Source: an uncultured Holosporaceae bacterium
GTDB taxonomy: Bacteria; Pseudomonadota; Alphaproteobacteria; RUG11792
Reading direction: 5' to 3'
Assembly (NCBI GenBank): GCA_947285985.1
Contig: CAMYPB010000042.1
Location: 1-7,256, forward strand
DNA: 7,256 nucleotides
Part shown: positions 1-6,767 of the stretch, one piece after another
Layout: every line of letters starts with the position of its first letter
Numbering within the stretch: the first letter of the stretch is position 1
Made by a program: the position numbers and the translations under genes
The notes under the pieces: model-generated
What the model saw: the letters and a program-made list of their open reading frames with translations, nothing else
The model's database searches: none
Told to the model about the DNA's origin: nothing

Positions 1-2423
1 TTTTTAATAATATTTTTTGCATCTTCTAGAGAGATATTCAAGAAATCCTTATTTTTTTCGAGTTTAAAAGATTCGTCGCCATATTTTATGTATGGACCGA
101 ACCGTCCGCGACAGATTTCGACATTTTTACGGTTATATTTTCCGATATTCAGCGGGAGGGAGTCCAATTTTATTGCATAATCTATATTGATTTCATTTAT
201 TGGATCCTTGATGAAGCTTGGAATAGAGACTCTCTTTGGGCTCTCTTTTTTATTATTATTGGATTTTTTATTTTTCGTTGTTTCTTTTATTTCCTTTGTA
301 TTTTCCCATTCGAGATAATATCCAAACGGTCCTTTTTTTAGGAAAATTTTATCATTATTCAATCTTTCATCAATTCCGAGTTCAATTTTTATAGGTTTTT
401 GAGGATCGAAGATTGGAGTATTCATATCATGATTATTGATATTATTCTCATCATTATTATTATTTTGATTTGTATTATTGTTTAATATACCCCCTATTTT
501 TTGGACGTATTTGCAATCTGGATACCTAGAGCATCCAATGAACGCACCGTATCGTCCGAGTTTTAGATGTATTTCTCCTTCATGGCAGAGTGGACATTTT
601 CTATCTCCATCTTTGAAATCCTTGAAGATATAGTCATTGATATCTTTTTCAACGATTTCTATGACGTTTGATATACGTAGTTCCTTTGCATCCTCTATTG
701 TTCCATTGAATTCATTCCAGAAATTTGAGAGGACATTCTCCCAGAAAATCTCACCATTTGAAATATCGTCTAGTTTTTCTTCGAGATTTGCGGTGAAATC
801 ATATTGTATATACTTATTGAAGAAATTTCGAAGGAAAGAGGTTGTGAGGAATCCAATACTCTCTGGTATGAATGATTTTTTTTGGAGTGTGACATACCCT
901 CTATCTTGAAGGACGTTTATTATGGTTGCATATGTTGAAGGTCTCCCAATTCCGAGGTCTTCCAATTTTTTCACGAGACTGGCCTCATTGAAACGAGAGG
1001 GAGGCTGTGTGAAATGTTGTTCCTTCAATATTGAGATAACATCGAGATCCTGATTTTCTTTGAGGGGAGGAAGTTTGTTCTGTTTTTTATTATTATTGTT
1101 GTTGTCTTGATCATCCTCGTCTTTTGATTCATTGTATACCTTCAAGAAACCATCGAATACAATCGTTGATCCTGTCGCCCTAAAAATTGCGACATCCTTG
1201 TTTTTGGAGTGTATATCGATGGAAACCTGATCTATATTCACGCTCTCCATCTGAGATGATAAACTCCTCTTCCATATGAGATCATATAGCTTCCATTCGT
1301 CAGATGAGAGATATTCTTTTATATCGGATGGTTTCCTAAGGAAAGATGTCGGACGTATGGCTTCATGGGCTTCCTGCGCATTTTTCGTTTTTGTTTTATA
1401 GATTCTCTCGGATTTTGGAAGATATTTCTCTCCATACTCAGACTCTATAAGTTTCCTCGATTCACTGATGGCTTCCTTTGAAAGGGCCGTACTATCCGTT
1501 CTCATATATGTTATGAGACCAACAGACGATCCATCTCCCATTGATATCCCCTCGTATAATTTTTGAGCGATCTGCATCGTTTTCTTCGCACTGAAACCAA
1601 GCTTTCGAACGGCATCCTGTTGGAGGGTCGAGGTCGTGAAGGGAGCATAAGGATTTCTCTTGACCGTCTTTCTTTCGATATCCTTGATATAATATTCCTC
1701 GTTTTCAAGGGTGTTCACAATATTATTCGCAATCTCCTCATTTTTGATGGCAAGTTTTTCCAATTTCTCACCATTGAAATGCGTCAAATTTGCGATAAAT
1801 TCATTCTTTTCCTCACAAGAAAACCTTGATGAAATAGACCAATATTCCTCGGATTTGAAGGCTTGTATTTCGAGTTCTCTTTCAACGATGAGGCGCAGAG
1901 CAACGGATTGAACGCGTCCTGCAGAGCGAGCCCCCGGCATTTTTCTCCAGAGTATTGGGGAGAGAGAGAATCCAACTAAATAATCCAAAACTCTTCTTGC
2001 GAGGTATGCATCAACTAAATTTTTATTCAAATCCTTTGGATCTCCAAAAGCGTGTTTTATTGCGGATTTTGTTATCTCGTGAAAAACGACGCGTCTGACA
2101 TTTTTATTTTCTATAATACCATTTTCCGAGAGAACCTGAAGAATATGCCAGGATATAGCCTCCCCTTCTCTATCGGGGTCTGTTGCTAAGAACAAATTCT
2201 CTGTTTTCGAGAGGAGGGATGAAATTTCACTAATCTGTTTTTGTCCCCTCTCACTCAACTCCCATATCATATGAAAATGATCATTGACATCAACAGACCC
2301 ATTTTTCGATGGGAGGTCTCTTATATGACCATAACTCGCGATGACTTTGTAGTCACTTCCAAGATATCCCCCCAATGTTTTGGCTTTCGCAGGGGATTCA
2401 ACAACAACAACTCCCTTATACAC
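1..2423 (-). CDS. topA: DNA topoisomerase I (type IA), 3' end cut by the window edge
   Basis: Relaxes negative supercoils by cutting one DNA strand through a 5'-phosphotyrosine link. About 807 codons are visible with no internal stop; E. coli TopA has 865. Seen: N-terminal VVVVESPAKAK with Glu9, as in E. coli; the TOPRIM acidic triad in ATDPDREGEA (D82, D84, E86); ARSAGRVQSVALR; and the catalytic tyrosine in GLITYMRTDS at Tyr306 (E. coli Tyr319). A C4 zinc finger uses C610, C613, C631 and C637, followed by C-terminal repeats such as GRFGPYIKYG. I chose GTG at 2421-2423: no in-frame ATG exists between the upstream stop and the VVVVESPAKAK motif, GTG places Glu9 correctly, and a purine-rich stretch (GGGAAGAGAAGAGA) precedes it. 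In-frame TTG codons further upstream are alternatives. Oddities are an Asn/Asp-rich linker after the zinc finger (about 420-485) and another Asn/Lys/Asp-rich insert (about 1085-1135). It is transcribed divergently from yebC. The ending appears close, since the last repeat is nearly complete. Confidence 0.97.
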   Translation of the reverse strand, partial: MYKGVVVVESPAKAKTLGGYLGSDYKVIASYGHIRDLPSKNGSVDVNDHFHMIWELSERGQKQISEISSLLSKTENLFLATDPDREGEAISWHILQVLSENGIIENKNVRRVVFHEITKSAIKHAFGDPKDLNKNLVDAYLARRVLDYLVGFSLSPILWRKMPGARSAGRVQSVALRLIVERELEIQAFKSEEYWSISSRFSCEEKNEFIANLTHFNGEKLEKLAIKNEEIANNIVNTLENEEYYIKDIERKTVKRNPYAPFTTSTLQQDAVRKLGFSAKKTMQIAQKLYEGISMGDGSSVGLITYMRTDSTALSKEAISESRKLIESEYGEKYLPKSERIYKTKTKNAQEAHEAIRPTSFLRKPSDIKEYLSSDEWKLYDLIWKRSLSSQMESVNIDQVSIDIHSKNKDVAIFRATGSTIVFDGFLKVYNESKDEDDQDNNNNNKKQNKLPPLKENQDLDVISILKEQHFTQPPSRFNEASLVKKLEDLGIGRPSTYATIINVLQDRGYVTLQKKSFIPESIGFLTTSFLRNFFNKYIQYDFTANLEEKLDDISNGEIFWENVLSNFWNEFNGTIEDAKELRISNVIEIVEKDINDYIFKDFKDGDRKCPLCHEGEIHLKLGRYGAFIGCSRYPDCKYVQKIGGILNNNTNQNNNNDENNINNHDMNTPIFDPQKPIKIELGIDERLNNDKIFLKKGPFGYYLEWENTKEIKETTKNKKSNNNKKESPKRVSIPSFIKDPINEINIDYAIKLDSLPLNIGKYNRKNVEICRGRFGPYIKYGDESFKLEKNKDFLNISLEDAKNIIK

Positions 2424-2474
2424 TCTCTTCTCTTCCCGAACATATTCCAAAAAAATTCTATAATCCAATCTAAT

Positions 2475-2491
2475 AGATTTTCGAAAAATCT
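2475..2491. repeat. Short inverted repeat just upstream of topA
   Basis: Perfect 7-bp arms AGATTTT and AAAATCT flank a 3-base centre, CGA. It lies about 50 bases upstream of the chosen topA start, inside the divergent topA/yebC spacer. It could be a small operator for topA or a chance palindrome in AT-rich DNA. No convincing -35/-10 pair for topA is visible around it. Confidence 0.3.
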
Positions 2492-2572
2492 TAAATAAAT
2501 TTTTTCACAATTTATCGAAAAAAATCATAGATATTTTTTTAACGTCTGTTTGTGAATCAAAAATTTTGGAAA

Positions 2573-2601
2573 TAGACACATTATTTTGAATTTGCTACAA
2601 T
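2573..2601 (+). promoter_or_regulatory. Sigma70-type promoter for yebC, extended -10
   Basis: A -35 box TAGACA (2573-2578, five of six consensus bases) is followed by a 17-base spacer and a -10 box TACAAT (2596-2601, five of six). TG stands one base before the -10 (2593-2594), giving an extended -10. Transcription should start near 2608, leaving a leader of about 37 bases that contains a purine-rich, Shine-Dalgarno-like GAAGAAAG (2631-2638). This is the best promoter match in the window and probably drives yebC and possibly the genes beyond it. Confidence 0.7.
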
Positions 2602-2644
2602 CTAGTTTATTGAGAGTTTATTTCAAAAAAGAAGAAAGACGAAA

Positions 2645-3373
2645 ATGTCAGGTCATTCACAGTTTAAGAACATAATGTATAGAAAGGGAGCGCAAGACGC
2701 GAAGAGAGCGAATATGTTCGCGAAGATCGCTCGTGAAATCACGGTTGCAACGAAAACGGGAGGGAGTGACCCATCCGCAAATCCGAGACTTCGAACGGCC
2801 CTTGCCCTCGCAAGATCCCAGAATATGCCAAAAGACAATGTTGAGCGCGCAATGGCAAAGGCAACAGGAGGAGATGACTCAACGAACTATGAAGAAGTGA
2901 GATACGAGGGATATGGACCAGGGGGAGTCGCGATCATCGTTGAATCCCTAACGGACAATAGAAATAGAACGGCTTCAGAAGTCAGGTCTGCCTTCTCGAA
3001 ACTCGGGGGAAACCTTGGGGAAACGGGGAGTGTCTCATTTTCTTTCAATCGAGTTGGAAGTCTTATCTATAAAAATTCGATCGCTCACTTTGATGATGTC
3101 TTTGAATTCGCGATAGAATCGGGTGCGGACAATGTCGAGGAATTTGGTGATGGTCTCATTCAAATAACAACTTCCGTTGAATCATTCGCGAGTGTGAGGG
3201 ATGCATTCCTCAAGAAATTTGGGGATACTGAACAATCTGGATTGATATGGTCTCCAAATGTCTATGTCAAGTGTCCTGAGGAAAGTAGACAGACCCTAAA
3301 CAAATTGATCGATGCCCTCGAAGACAATGATGACGTTCAAAGAGTCTTCACGAATCTCGATGAAAACGACTAA
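2645..3373 (+). CDS. yebC: YebC/PmpR/TACO1-family protein
   Basis: This is a 242-residue cytosolic protein of the usual family length. The N terminus MSGHSQFKNIMYRKGAQDAKR is the family signature, normally MAGHSQ or MSGHSK. It is followed by NPRLRTALALARSQNMPKDNVERAM (about residues 47-71), then YEGYGPGGVAIIVESLTDNRNRT (about 87-109) and the GGNLGETGSVSF block (about 120-131). Family members have been described as transcriptional regulators and, more recently, as ribosome-associated factors that ease translation of difficult motifs; mitochondrial TACO1 is a relative. Which role applies here cannot be read from sequence. In many alphaproteobacteria yebC lies near ruvC, but no ruv gene is present here. 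The start is fixed by the conserved N terminus and a purine-rich stretch at 2631-2638. Base composition is clearly richer in G+C than the genes downstream: bases 2701-2820 contain 66 G/C of 120 by hand count. Confidence 0.96.
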   Translation: MSGHSQFKNIMYRKGAQDAKRANMFAKIAREITVATKTGGSDPSANPRLRTALALARSQNMPKDNVERAMAKATGGDDSTNYEEVRYEGYGPGGVAIIVESLTDNRNRTASEVRSAFSKLGGNLGETGSVSFSFNRVGSLIYKNSIAHFDDVFEFAIESGADNVEEFGDGLIQITTSVESFASVRDAFLKKFGDTEQSGLIWSPNVYVKCPEESRQTLNKLIDALEDNDDVQRVFTNLDEND

Positions 3374-3391
3374 TACTTTATTTTTTCTGAT

Positions 3392-3445
3392 ATGCATTGT
3401 AGTATGAAAGTTATGGTATAGTAACTTTCATAAACTACGGTGTAT
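3392..3445. repeat. Long interrupted hairpin between yebC and the Mic60-like gene
   Basis: The core is a perfect 10-bp inverted repeat, ATGAAAGTTA (3404-3413) and TAACTTTCAT (3422-3431), around an 8-base loop. After a two-base bulge (AA, 3432-3433) pairing resumes with GTAGT (3399-3403) against ACTAC (3434-3438). It continues outward to 3392/3445 with Watson-Crick and three G-U pairs. No T tract follows on the plus strand, so it is not a classic intrinsic terminator. A T run (TTTATTTTTT, 3378-3387) lies before the hairpin instead. It may be a protein-binding dyad, a structured leader or attenuator, or a processing site between yebC and the next gene. Confidence 0.65.
3414..3422 (+). promoter_or_regulatory. 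Possible extended -10 promoter inside the hairpin loop
   Basis: TGGTATAGT matches the extended -10 form TGnTATAAT at all positions except one. No good -35 sits 16-18 bases upstream, which extended -10 promoters can tolerate. The predicted start near 3429 would give a leader of about 25 bases for the gene at 3454, which has no visible Shine-Dalgarno. The element lies between the arms of the 10-bp dyad, so a factor bound there would cover it. Confidence 0.4.
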
Positions 3446-3453
3446 TTGTAAAA

Positions 3454-4497
3454 ATGGAAAACAATAACAATAAACTAAATATCGATAACAAAAAAATCGA
3501 TAATATAAGTAAAACTGACAATAAAACTCAAAAAAAAGAGGATCCTTATAAAACATGTTGTATGAGTGCGGGATTCTTCGATAAGAAACTCATAACAAGC
3601 TGTATACTGACGGCCGTTATATCAGTTGTCGGAGTTTTTGGAGTCTTGAAACTCGGATTGGATTCCAATGAGTCACGAATTCAAGAACTCATCGATAATA
3701 ACAAAAATATAGAGGAAAAATTGAAGGGAGTTGGAGATGTTATATCAGATCTCGATCGCTCCATAAAATCCATAAAATCCGAATTTGAAGAGGGACGTGA
3801 AAATTCAGCGTATATCTATACGAGTATCGCAAGTATGCAAAAGGATATATCCGCTATAAAAAAAGAATTCCATCTCGATGATTCATCCCTTCAAAAAAAT
3901 AATGACAACTCCATAGATAACGATAAAAACAACAATATCGATGATGAAAATCTTTCGAAATTGTCTATGGAAGAAATAAATTTCATAAAATCCCTTGAAA
4001 CTCTCGTTGAAGGAGGAACCCCCTTCATAGACTTCCTAAAATCAAATGAAAATAAAATCGATATAACAAAATATCCATCGGGAAAGGAACTCTATGAAAT
4101 CTCAAAAAATATCGTGAAAACCGTCGATATGTTGAAGAATGATATGATATCCCTCGGGAAATCAGAATTCAATGTCCAAACAGAGGAAACATTCTGGGAG
4201 AAACAAAAACGTAATTTCATGGAAAAAATATCGGACGCAATCAAAATTAAGAAAGCAGACGATATCAAAGAAAATCCTTCCGAAAATATCGATAAAAATT
4301 CGGATGATAAATCCCTATACCTCAAGGCATCCGAACTCCTCAAGGAAAATAAACTAAAAGAATGCGTCGAAATATTGACTAAGATTAAATCAGAACATGA
4401 AGATATAAAAATATTTATTAAAAATGCAAATGAAAGAATAAAACTAAACGAACTCTTCTTGAAATTTAAATCTGAATTTATTTCAAAAAATGAATAA
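3454..4497 (+). CDS. Mic60/mitofilin-like inner-membrane coiled-coil protein
   Basis: A 347-residue protein. Residues 1-45 are polar and Asn/Lys-rich (cytosolic by inference); 46-68 form one hydrophobic span (LITSCILTAVISVVGVFGVL); 72-140 are charged and heptad-like, suggesting coiled coil; and 147-170 are an Asn/Asp-rich linker. Residues 182-225 (LVEGGTPFIDFL onward) resemble the conserved block of alphaproteobacterial Mic60/COG4223 proteins, where a small-residue/Gly-x-Pro-Phe motif precedes helical repeats. Residues 247-267 (FWEKQKRNFMEKISDAIKIKK) form an amphipathic basic segment, where Mic60 has its lipid-binding helix. Residues 286-343 (ASELLKENKLKECVEIL onward) resemble the C-terminal mitofilin signature. 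Mic60 family proteins bend the inner membrane and contact outer-membrane proteins. Similarity is architectural plus short motifs, so the assignment is an inference. The alternative is an unrelated single-span coiled-coil protein. No Shine-Dalgarno is evident. It lies 80 bases after yebC and 80 before chpT. Confidence 0.65.
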   Translation: MENNNNKLNIDNKKIDNISKTDNKTQKKEDPYKTCCMSAGFFDKKLITSCILTAVISVVGVFGVLKLGLDSNESRIQELIDNNKNIEEKLKGVGDVISDLDRSIKSIKSEFEEGRENSAYIYTSIASMQKDISAIKKEFHLDDSSLQKNNDNSIDNDKNNNIDDENLSKLSMEEINFIKSLETLVEGGTPFIDFLKSNENKIDITKYPSGKELYEISKNIVKTVDMLKNDMISLGKSEFNVQTEETFWEKQKRNFMEKISDAIKIKKADDIKENPSENIDKNSDDKSLYLKASELLKENKLKECVEILTKIKSEHEDIKIFIKNANERIKLNELFLKFKSEFISKNE

Positions 4498-4504
4498 TTT
4501 TTTG

Positions 4505-4533
4505 TTGGCAGAATAGAGAATATGAGGTATTTT
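4505..4533 (+). promoter_or_regulatory. Candidate promoter ahead of the chpT-trmB pair
   Basis: TTGGCA (4505-4510, five of six -35 bases) is followed by a 17-base spacer and TATTTT (4528-4533, four of six -10 bases). The predicted start near 4540 leaves a leader of about 38 bases to the ATG at 4578. AT-rich DNA produces such matches often, so the pair could instead be read through from upstream. Confidence 0.35.
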
Positions 4534-4577
4534 TGAAAGATAACAGGTTTTTATAAAATTTTTTGGTTTTGACCTTC

Positions 4578-5198
4578 ATGAAAAATAATTTGAAAACTGG
4601 GATGTCAACTGCCTCATATATCTGTCATGAACTCACAAATTATCTGAGTGTCATGAAATTCCAACAAGAAGATATTGAAGATAATATCGATCCTAAATAC
4701 GAGGAATTTCTCTCACCTTTTTTCAACACCCTCGATTATCTCATAATAACGATGGACTTCTTTAGAAACGTCTACTCCCCAACTCATTCGAAAAATGACG
4801 TTCTAAGCATAATCTCAAAAATATCAAAAATCAAAAATATAAAATTAAATGGTATAAACGAAATCATAAAAATATCTCAGGATAACCCTCCCCTCGAAAA
4901 ACTTTATGCTGGTATAATATATATCGCAATGAAATCATGTCGAGACAAGTCAAGCCTTAGTATATCAATCGATAATTACAATAATCCTTCAGATATTCGT
5001 ATAATATTCGATGATATAAATTCCTTCATAAAACAGTCCATAATCGATGCCCTCACAAATAATAACTTCGATATCATCGAGGAGGATAGTTATAATGTCT
5101 TCGCCCTCTATATGAGGAGACTCTCCATAGAATTGAACATGTCAATAAAAATAAATAACAATAATGATAAACTTGTGATAAATATATGCAAACAATAA
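4578..5198 (+). CDS. chpT: ChpT-like histidine phosphotransferase
   Basis: A 206-residue cytosolic protein. ChpT relays phosphate from the hybrid kinase CckA to CtrA and CpdR in alphaproteobacteria. Seen: ASYICHELTNYLSVM at residues 12-26, matching the phospho-acceptor helix (LCHDxISP in Caulobacter), with His17 as predicted acceptor; a second helix ending in LIITMDFFRNVYS, parallel to the ChpT LxxFxRxAFG segment; and then a degenerate ATPase-like alpha/beta region ending in FALYMRRLSIELNMSIKI plus a final strand, like the ChpT end. No kinase-type ATP-binding N, G1 or G2 boxes are evident, as expected for this family. The acceptor motif is His-Glu rather than the usual His-Asp. The ATG at 4578 is preferred over an in-frame TTG at 4563 because it puts the His at the typical distance; no clear Shine-Dalgarno precedes either. 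The 3' end overlaps trmB by 13 bases. Divergence and Asn/Ile richness leave some doubt. Confidence 0.72.
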   Translation: MKNNLKTGMSTASYICHELTNYLSVMKFQQEDIEDNIDPKYEEFLSPFFNTLDYLIITMDFFRNVYSPTHSKNDVLSIISKISKIKNIKLNGINEIIKISQDNPPLEKLYAGIIYIAMKSCRDKSSLSISIDNYNNPSDIRIIFDDINSFIKQSIIDALTNNNFDIIEEDSYNVFALYMRRLSIELNMSIKINNNNDKLVINICKQ

Positions 5199-5860
5199 AC
5201 AATAAATTTGAAGAAAAATTTTTTGGAAGAATTAAATCACGAAGTCTAACTCAAAAACAGAGTGAATTATTTTCGAGTCTCCTCCCTGATATACGTTTTA
5301 AATTCCCAATAGACACAAGGAAATACAATAAAATTTTCTTGGAGATAGGATTTGGTATGGGAGACCACACATCGTCTATCGCCCTCATGAATCCAGATTC
5401 ATTGTATATCGGAGCGGAACCCTTCATAAATGGAGTTGGATCTCTCCTCTCTAAAATACACGATAAAAATATATCAAATATCATGATATACGATGATGAT
5501 GTGAGACGTCTCCTCCTCGATTTTCCTGATAATTTCCTAGACGGTGTTTTCCTCCTATTTCCCGATCCATGGCCAAAGAGACGTCATTTCGAAAGACGAT
5601 TCATACAACCAAAAAATATACTCGCGATCCATCGTATACTAAAAAAAGGAGGACTCTGGAAAATCGCAACAGATCATGCGGATTATGCCCTGTGGACATT
5701 GAAAATGTTCGAAAAACCAGAAATTAAAAACATTTTTATACAATTTGAAAAATACAACAGATCATCAAGACCCCCAGAAAATATATGGCCCAAAACAAAA
5801 TATGAGAGTATGGCCGACGAAAACAACGATATCCTCTATGTTTCTTATCAAAAAATCTAA
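5186..5860 (+). CDS. trmB: tRNA (guanine-N7-)-methyltransferase
   Basis: Transfers methyl from S-adenosylmethionine to N7 of G46 in the tRNA variable loop. The protein has 224 residues, a normal length. Seen: the SAM-binding FLEIGFGMGDH (51-61), AEPF (77-80) ending strand 2, acidic residues D103-D105, the family hallmark FPDPWPKRRHFERR (125-138), ATDHADYA (161-168) and TKYE (204-207), all diagnostic for TrmB. The N-terminal GRIKSRSLTQKQ matches the region that precedes the Rossmann fold in homologues. The ATG at 5186 lies inside the end of chpT, in another frame, so translation is probably coupled. No separate promoter or Shine-Dalgarno is obvious. A hairpin follows the stop. Confidence 0.97.
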   Translation: MQTINNKFEEKFFGRIKSRSLTQKQSELFSSLLPDIRFKFPIDTRKYNKIFLEIGFGMGDHTSSIALMNPDSLYIGAEPFINGVGSLLSKIHDKNISNIMIYDDDVRRLLLDFPDNFLDGVFLLFPDPWPKRRHFERRFIQPKNILAIHRILKKGGLWKIATDHADYALWTLKMFEKPEIKNIFIQFEKYNRSSRPPENIWPKTKYESMADENNDILYVSYQKI

Positions 5861-5861
5861 A

Positions 5862-5909
5862 AATACATCGAAAATCTACGACGTTTTGTCACAAAATTTT
5901 TGATGTATT
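5862..5909. terminator. Probable bidirectional terminator between trmB and phzF-like gene
   Basis: AATACATCGAAAAT (5862-5875) pairs with ATTTTTGATGTATT (5896-5909) over 14 bp, with one G-T wobble and a 20-base loop. It lies between two convergent stop codons, where a shared terminator is expected. On the minus strand it is followed by a T-rich run (TTTAGATTTTTT). On the plus strand the 3' side of the stem carries the T run and the sequence beyond is only AT-rich. The stem is mostly A-T, so termination may be modest. Confidence 0.55.
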
Positions 5910-5927
5910 ATGAATAAATTGTTGTGA

Positions 5928-6767
5928 TCAAGATATTCCCAATCGGATTTTTGAGTTATGTATAAAATCGTTGATATCGAAATCAAAATGACAGACTGTC
6001 TTTGAAAAGGCTGTTATATAGACATTATTTTCCGATATACGAAGTTTTAGAACACCTGTTCTCTTCGATGCTTGAAAAGCCAGGAATTCGTTTTTGTGTA
6101 GTATATCGCGCCAATAATATGATAGACGACAATGCGCAGATCCACAGACTGGATCCTCGTATAATCCAACACTCGGTGCGAAATATCTCGAACAAAAATC
6201 ATACTCATCAAATCCAGGAGCCGTGATTAAAATTGCGCGTATTTTTATTTTCTTGATTTCCTCGAAATTCGGGCGTGCATTGAAAATATCACTCGCCCTC
6301 TTCAAAACAATCATATAGATGAGATCATCCTTATAGACGGCCTCATATTCACGAATACCAATGATATTCTCAATGGAGAAAGGTATATCACAACACCTCT
6401 CTATAGGTTTCACAGGAAAAGACATAGTAATCGACATATCACTATTCAATGTCGACTTGAGTATACCATCATTATACACAAATTCAATAGTATTCGAATT
6501 ATCAGTATTCCACATATTCTGAAATATAATATGAGATGCTCCAAGAGTCGCATGTCCACACAATGGAGCCTCATCCAACGGAGTGAACCAACGTAATCTA
6601 TATCGATTCTCCCCAATCTTCTTTATAAAAGATATCTCAGACCAATTGAAATACGCGGCTAAATCCTGCATTATGCGAGCATCAGGATAATCCCCCTCCA
6701 ACAAACAAACACCCGCAGGATTTCCAAAAAATGAACTCTTCGTGAACGCATCAACAAGAAAAAACAT
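5928..6767 (-). CDS. PhzF-family isomerase/epimerase-like protein
   Basis: With the chosen start the protein has 279 residues, as is usual for this two-lobed, diaminopimelate-epimerase-like fold. Seen: FLVDAFTKSSFFGNPAGV (3-20), WSEISF with Glu44 (catalytic Glu45 in PhzF), RWFTPLDEAPLCGHATLG (59-76) with His72, and DPVCGSAHC (205-213) with Asp205 and Ser210. These positions are close to PhzF Glu45, His74, Asp208 and Ser213, so the active site looks intact. PhzF acts in phenazine synthesis, but most family members, such as E. coli YddE, have no known substrate and no phenazine gene is present, so no specific reaction is assigned. The open frame continues upstream to a TTG at 6881, with ATG codons at 6812 and 6800. 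I prefer the ATG at 6765-6767 because family proteins start just before the VDAFT motif; a weak AAGAGA lies upstream. It is transcribed towards trmB. Confidence 0.9.
   Translation of the reverse strand: MFFLVDAFTKSSFFGNPAGVCLLEGDYPDARIMQDLAAYFNWSEISFIKKIGENRYRLRWFTPLDEAPLCGHATLGASHIIFQNMWNTDNSNTIEFVYNDGILKSTLNSDMSITMSFPVKPIERCCDIPFSIENIIGIREYEAVYKDDLIYMIVLKRASDIFNARPNFEEIKKIKIRAILITAPGFDEYDFCSRYFAPSVGLYEDPVCGSAHCRLSYYWRDILHKNEFLAFQASKRTGVLKLRISENNVYITAFSKTVCHFDFDINDFIHNSKIRLGIS

Noticed and set aside
637..909. Plus-strand open frame of 90 codons inside topA
   Set aside because: It is antisense to the well-conserved topA coding sequence, has no recognisable motif, and reflects codon bias on the other strand.
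2241..2498. Plus-strand open frame of 85 codons over the topA start
   Set aside because: It covers the TOPRIM-coding region in antisense and has no domain or ribosome-binding site; a shadow of topA.
2539..2543. TTAAC half-site in the topA/yebC spacer as a CtrA box
   Set aside because: There is no second TTAA seven bases away, and single half-sites are frequent by chance in AT-rich DNA.
4484..4504. CAAAAAAT / ATTTTTTG inverted repeat spanning the stop of the Mic60-like gene, as a terminator
   Set aside because: The 8-bp stem is almost all A-T and would be very weak, and it has no T run beyond the stem; poly-A beside poly-T is common in this DNA.
6002..6226. Plus-strand open frame of 74 codons inside the phzF-like gene
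   Set aside because: It is antisense to a gene with conserved catalytic motifs and has no features of its own.
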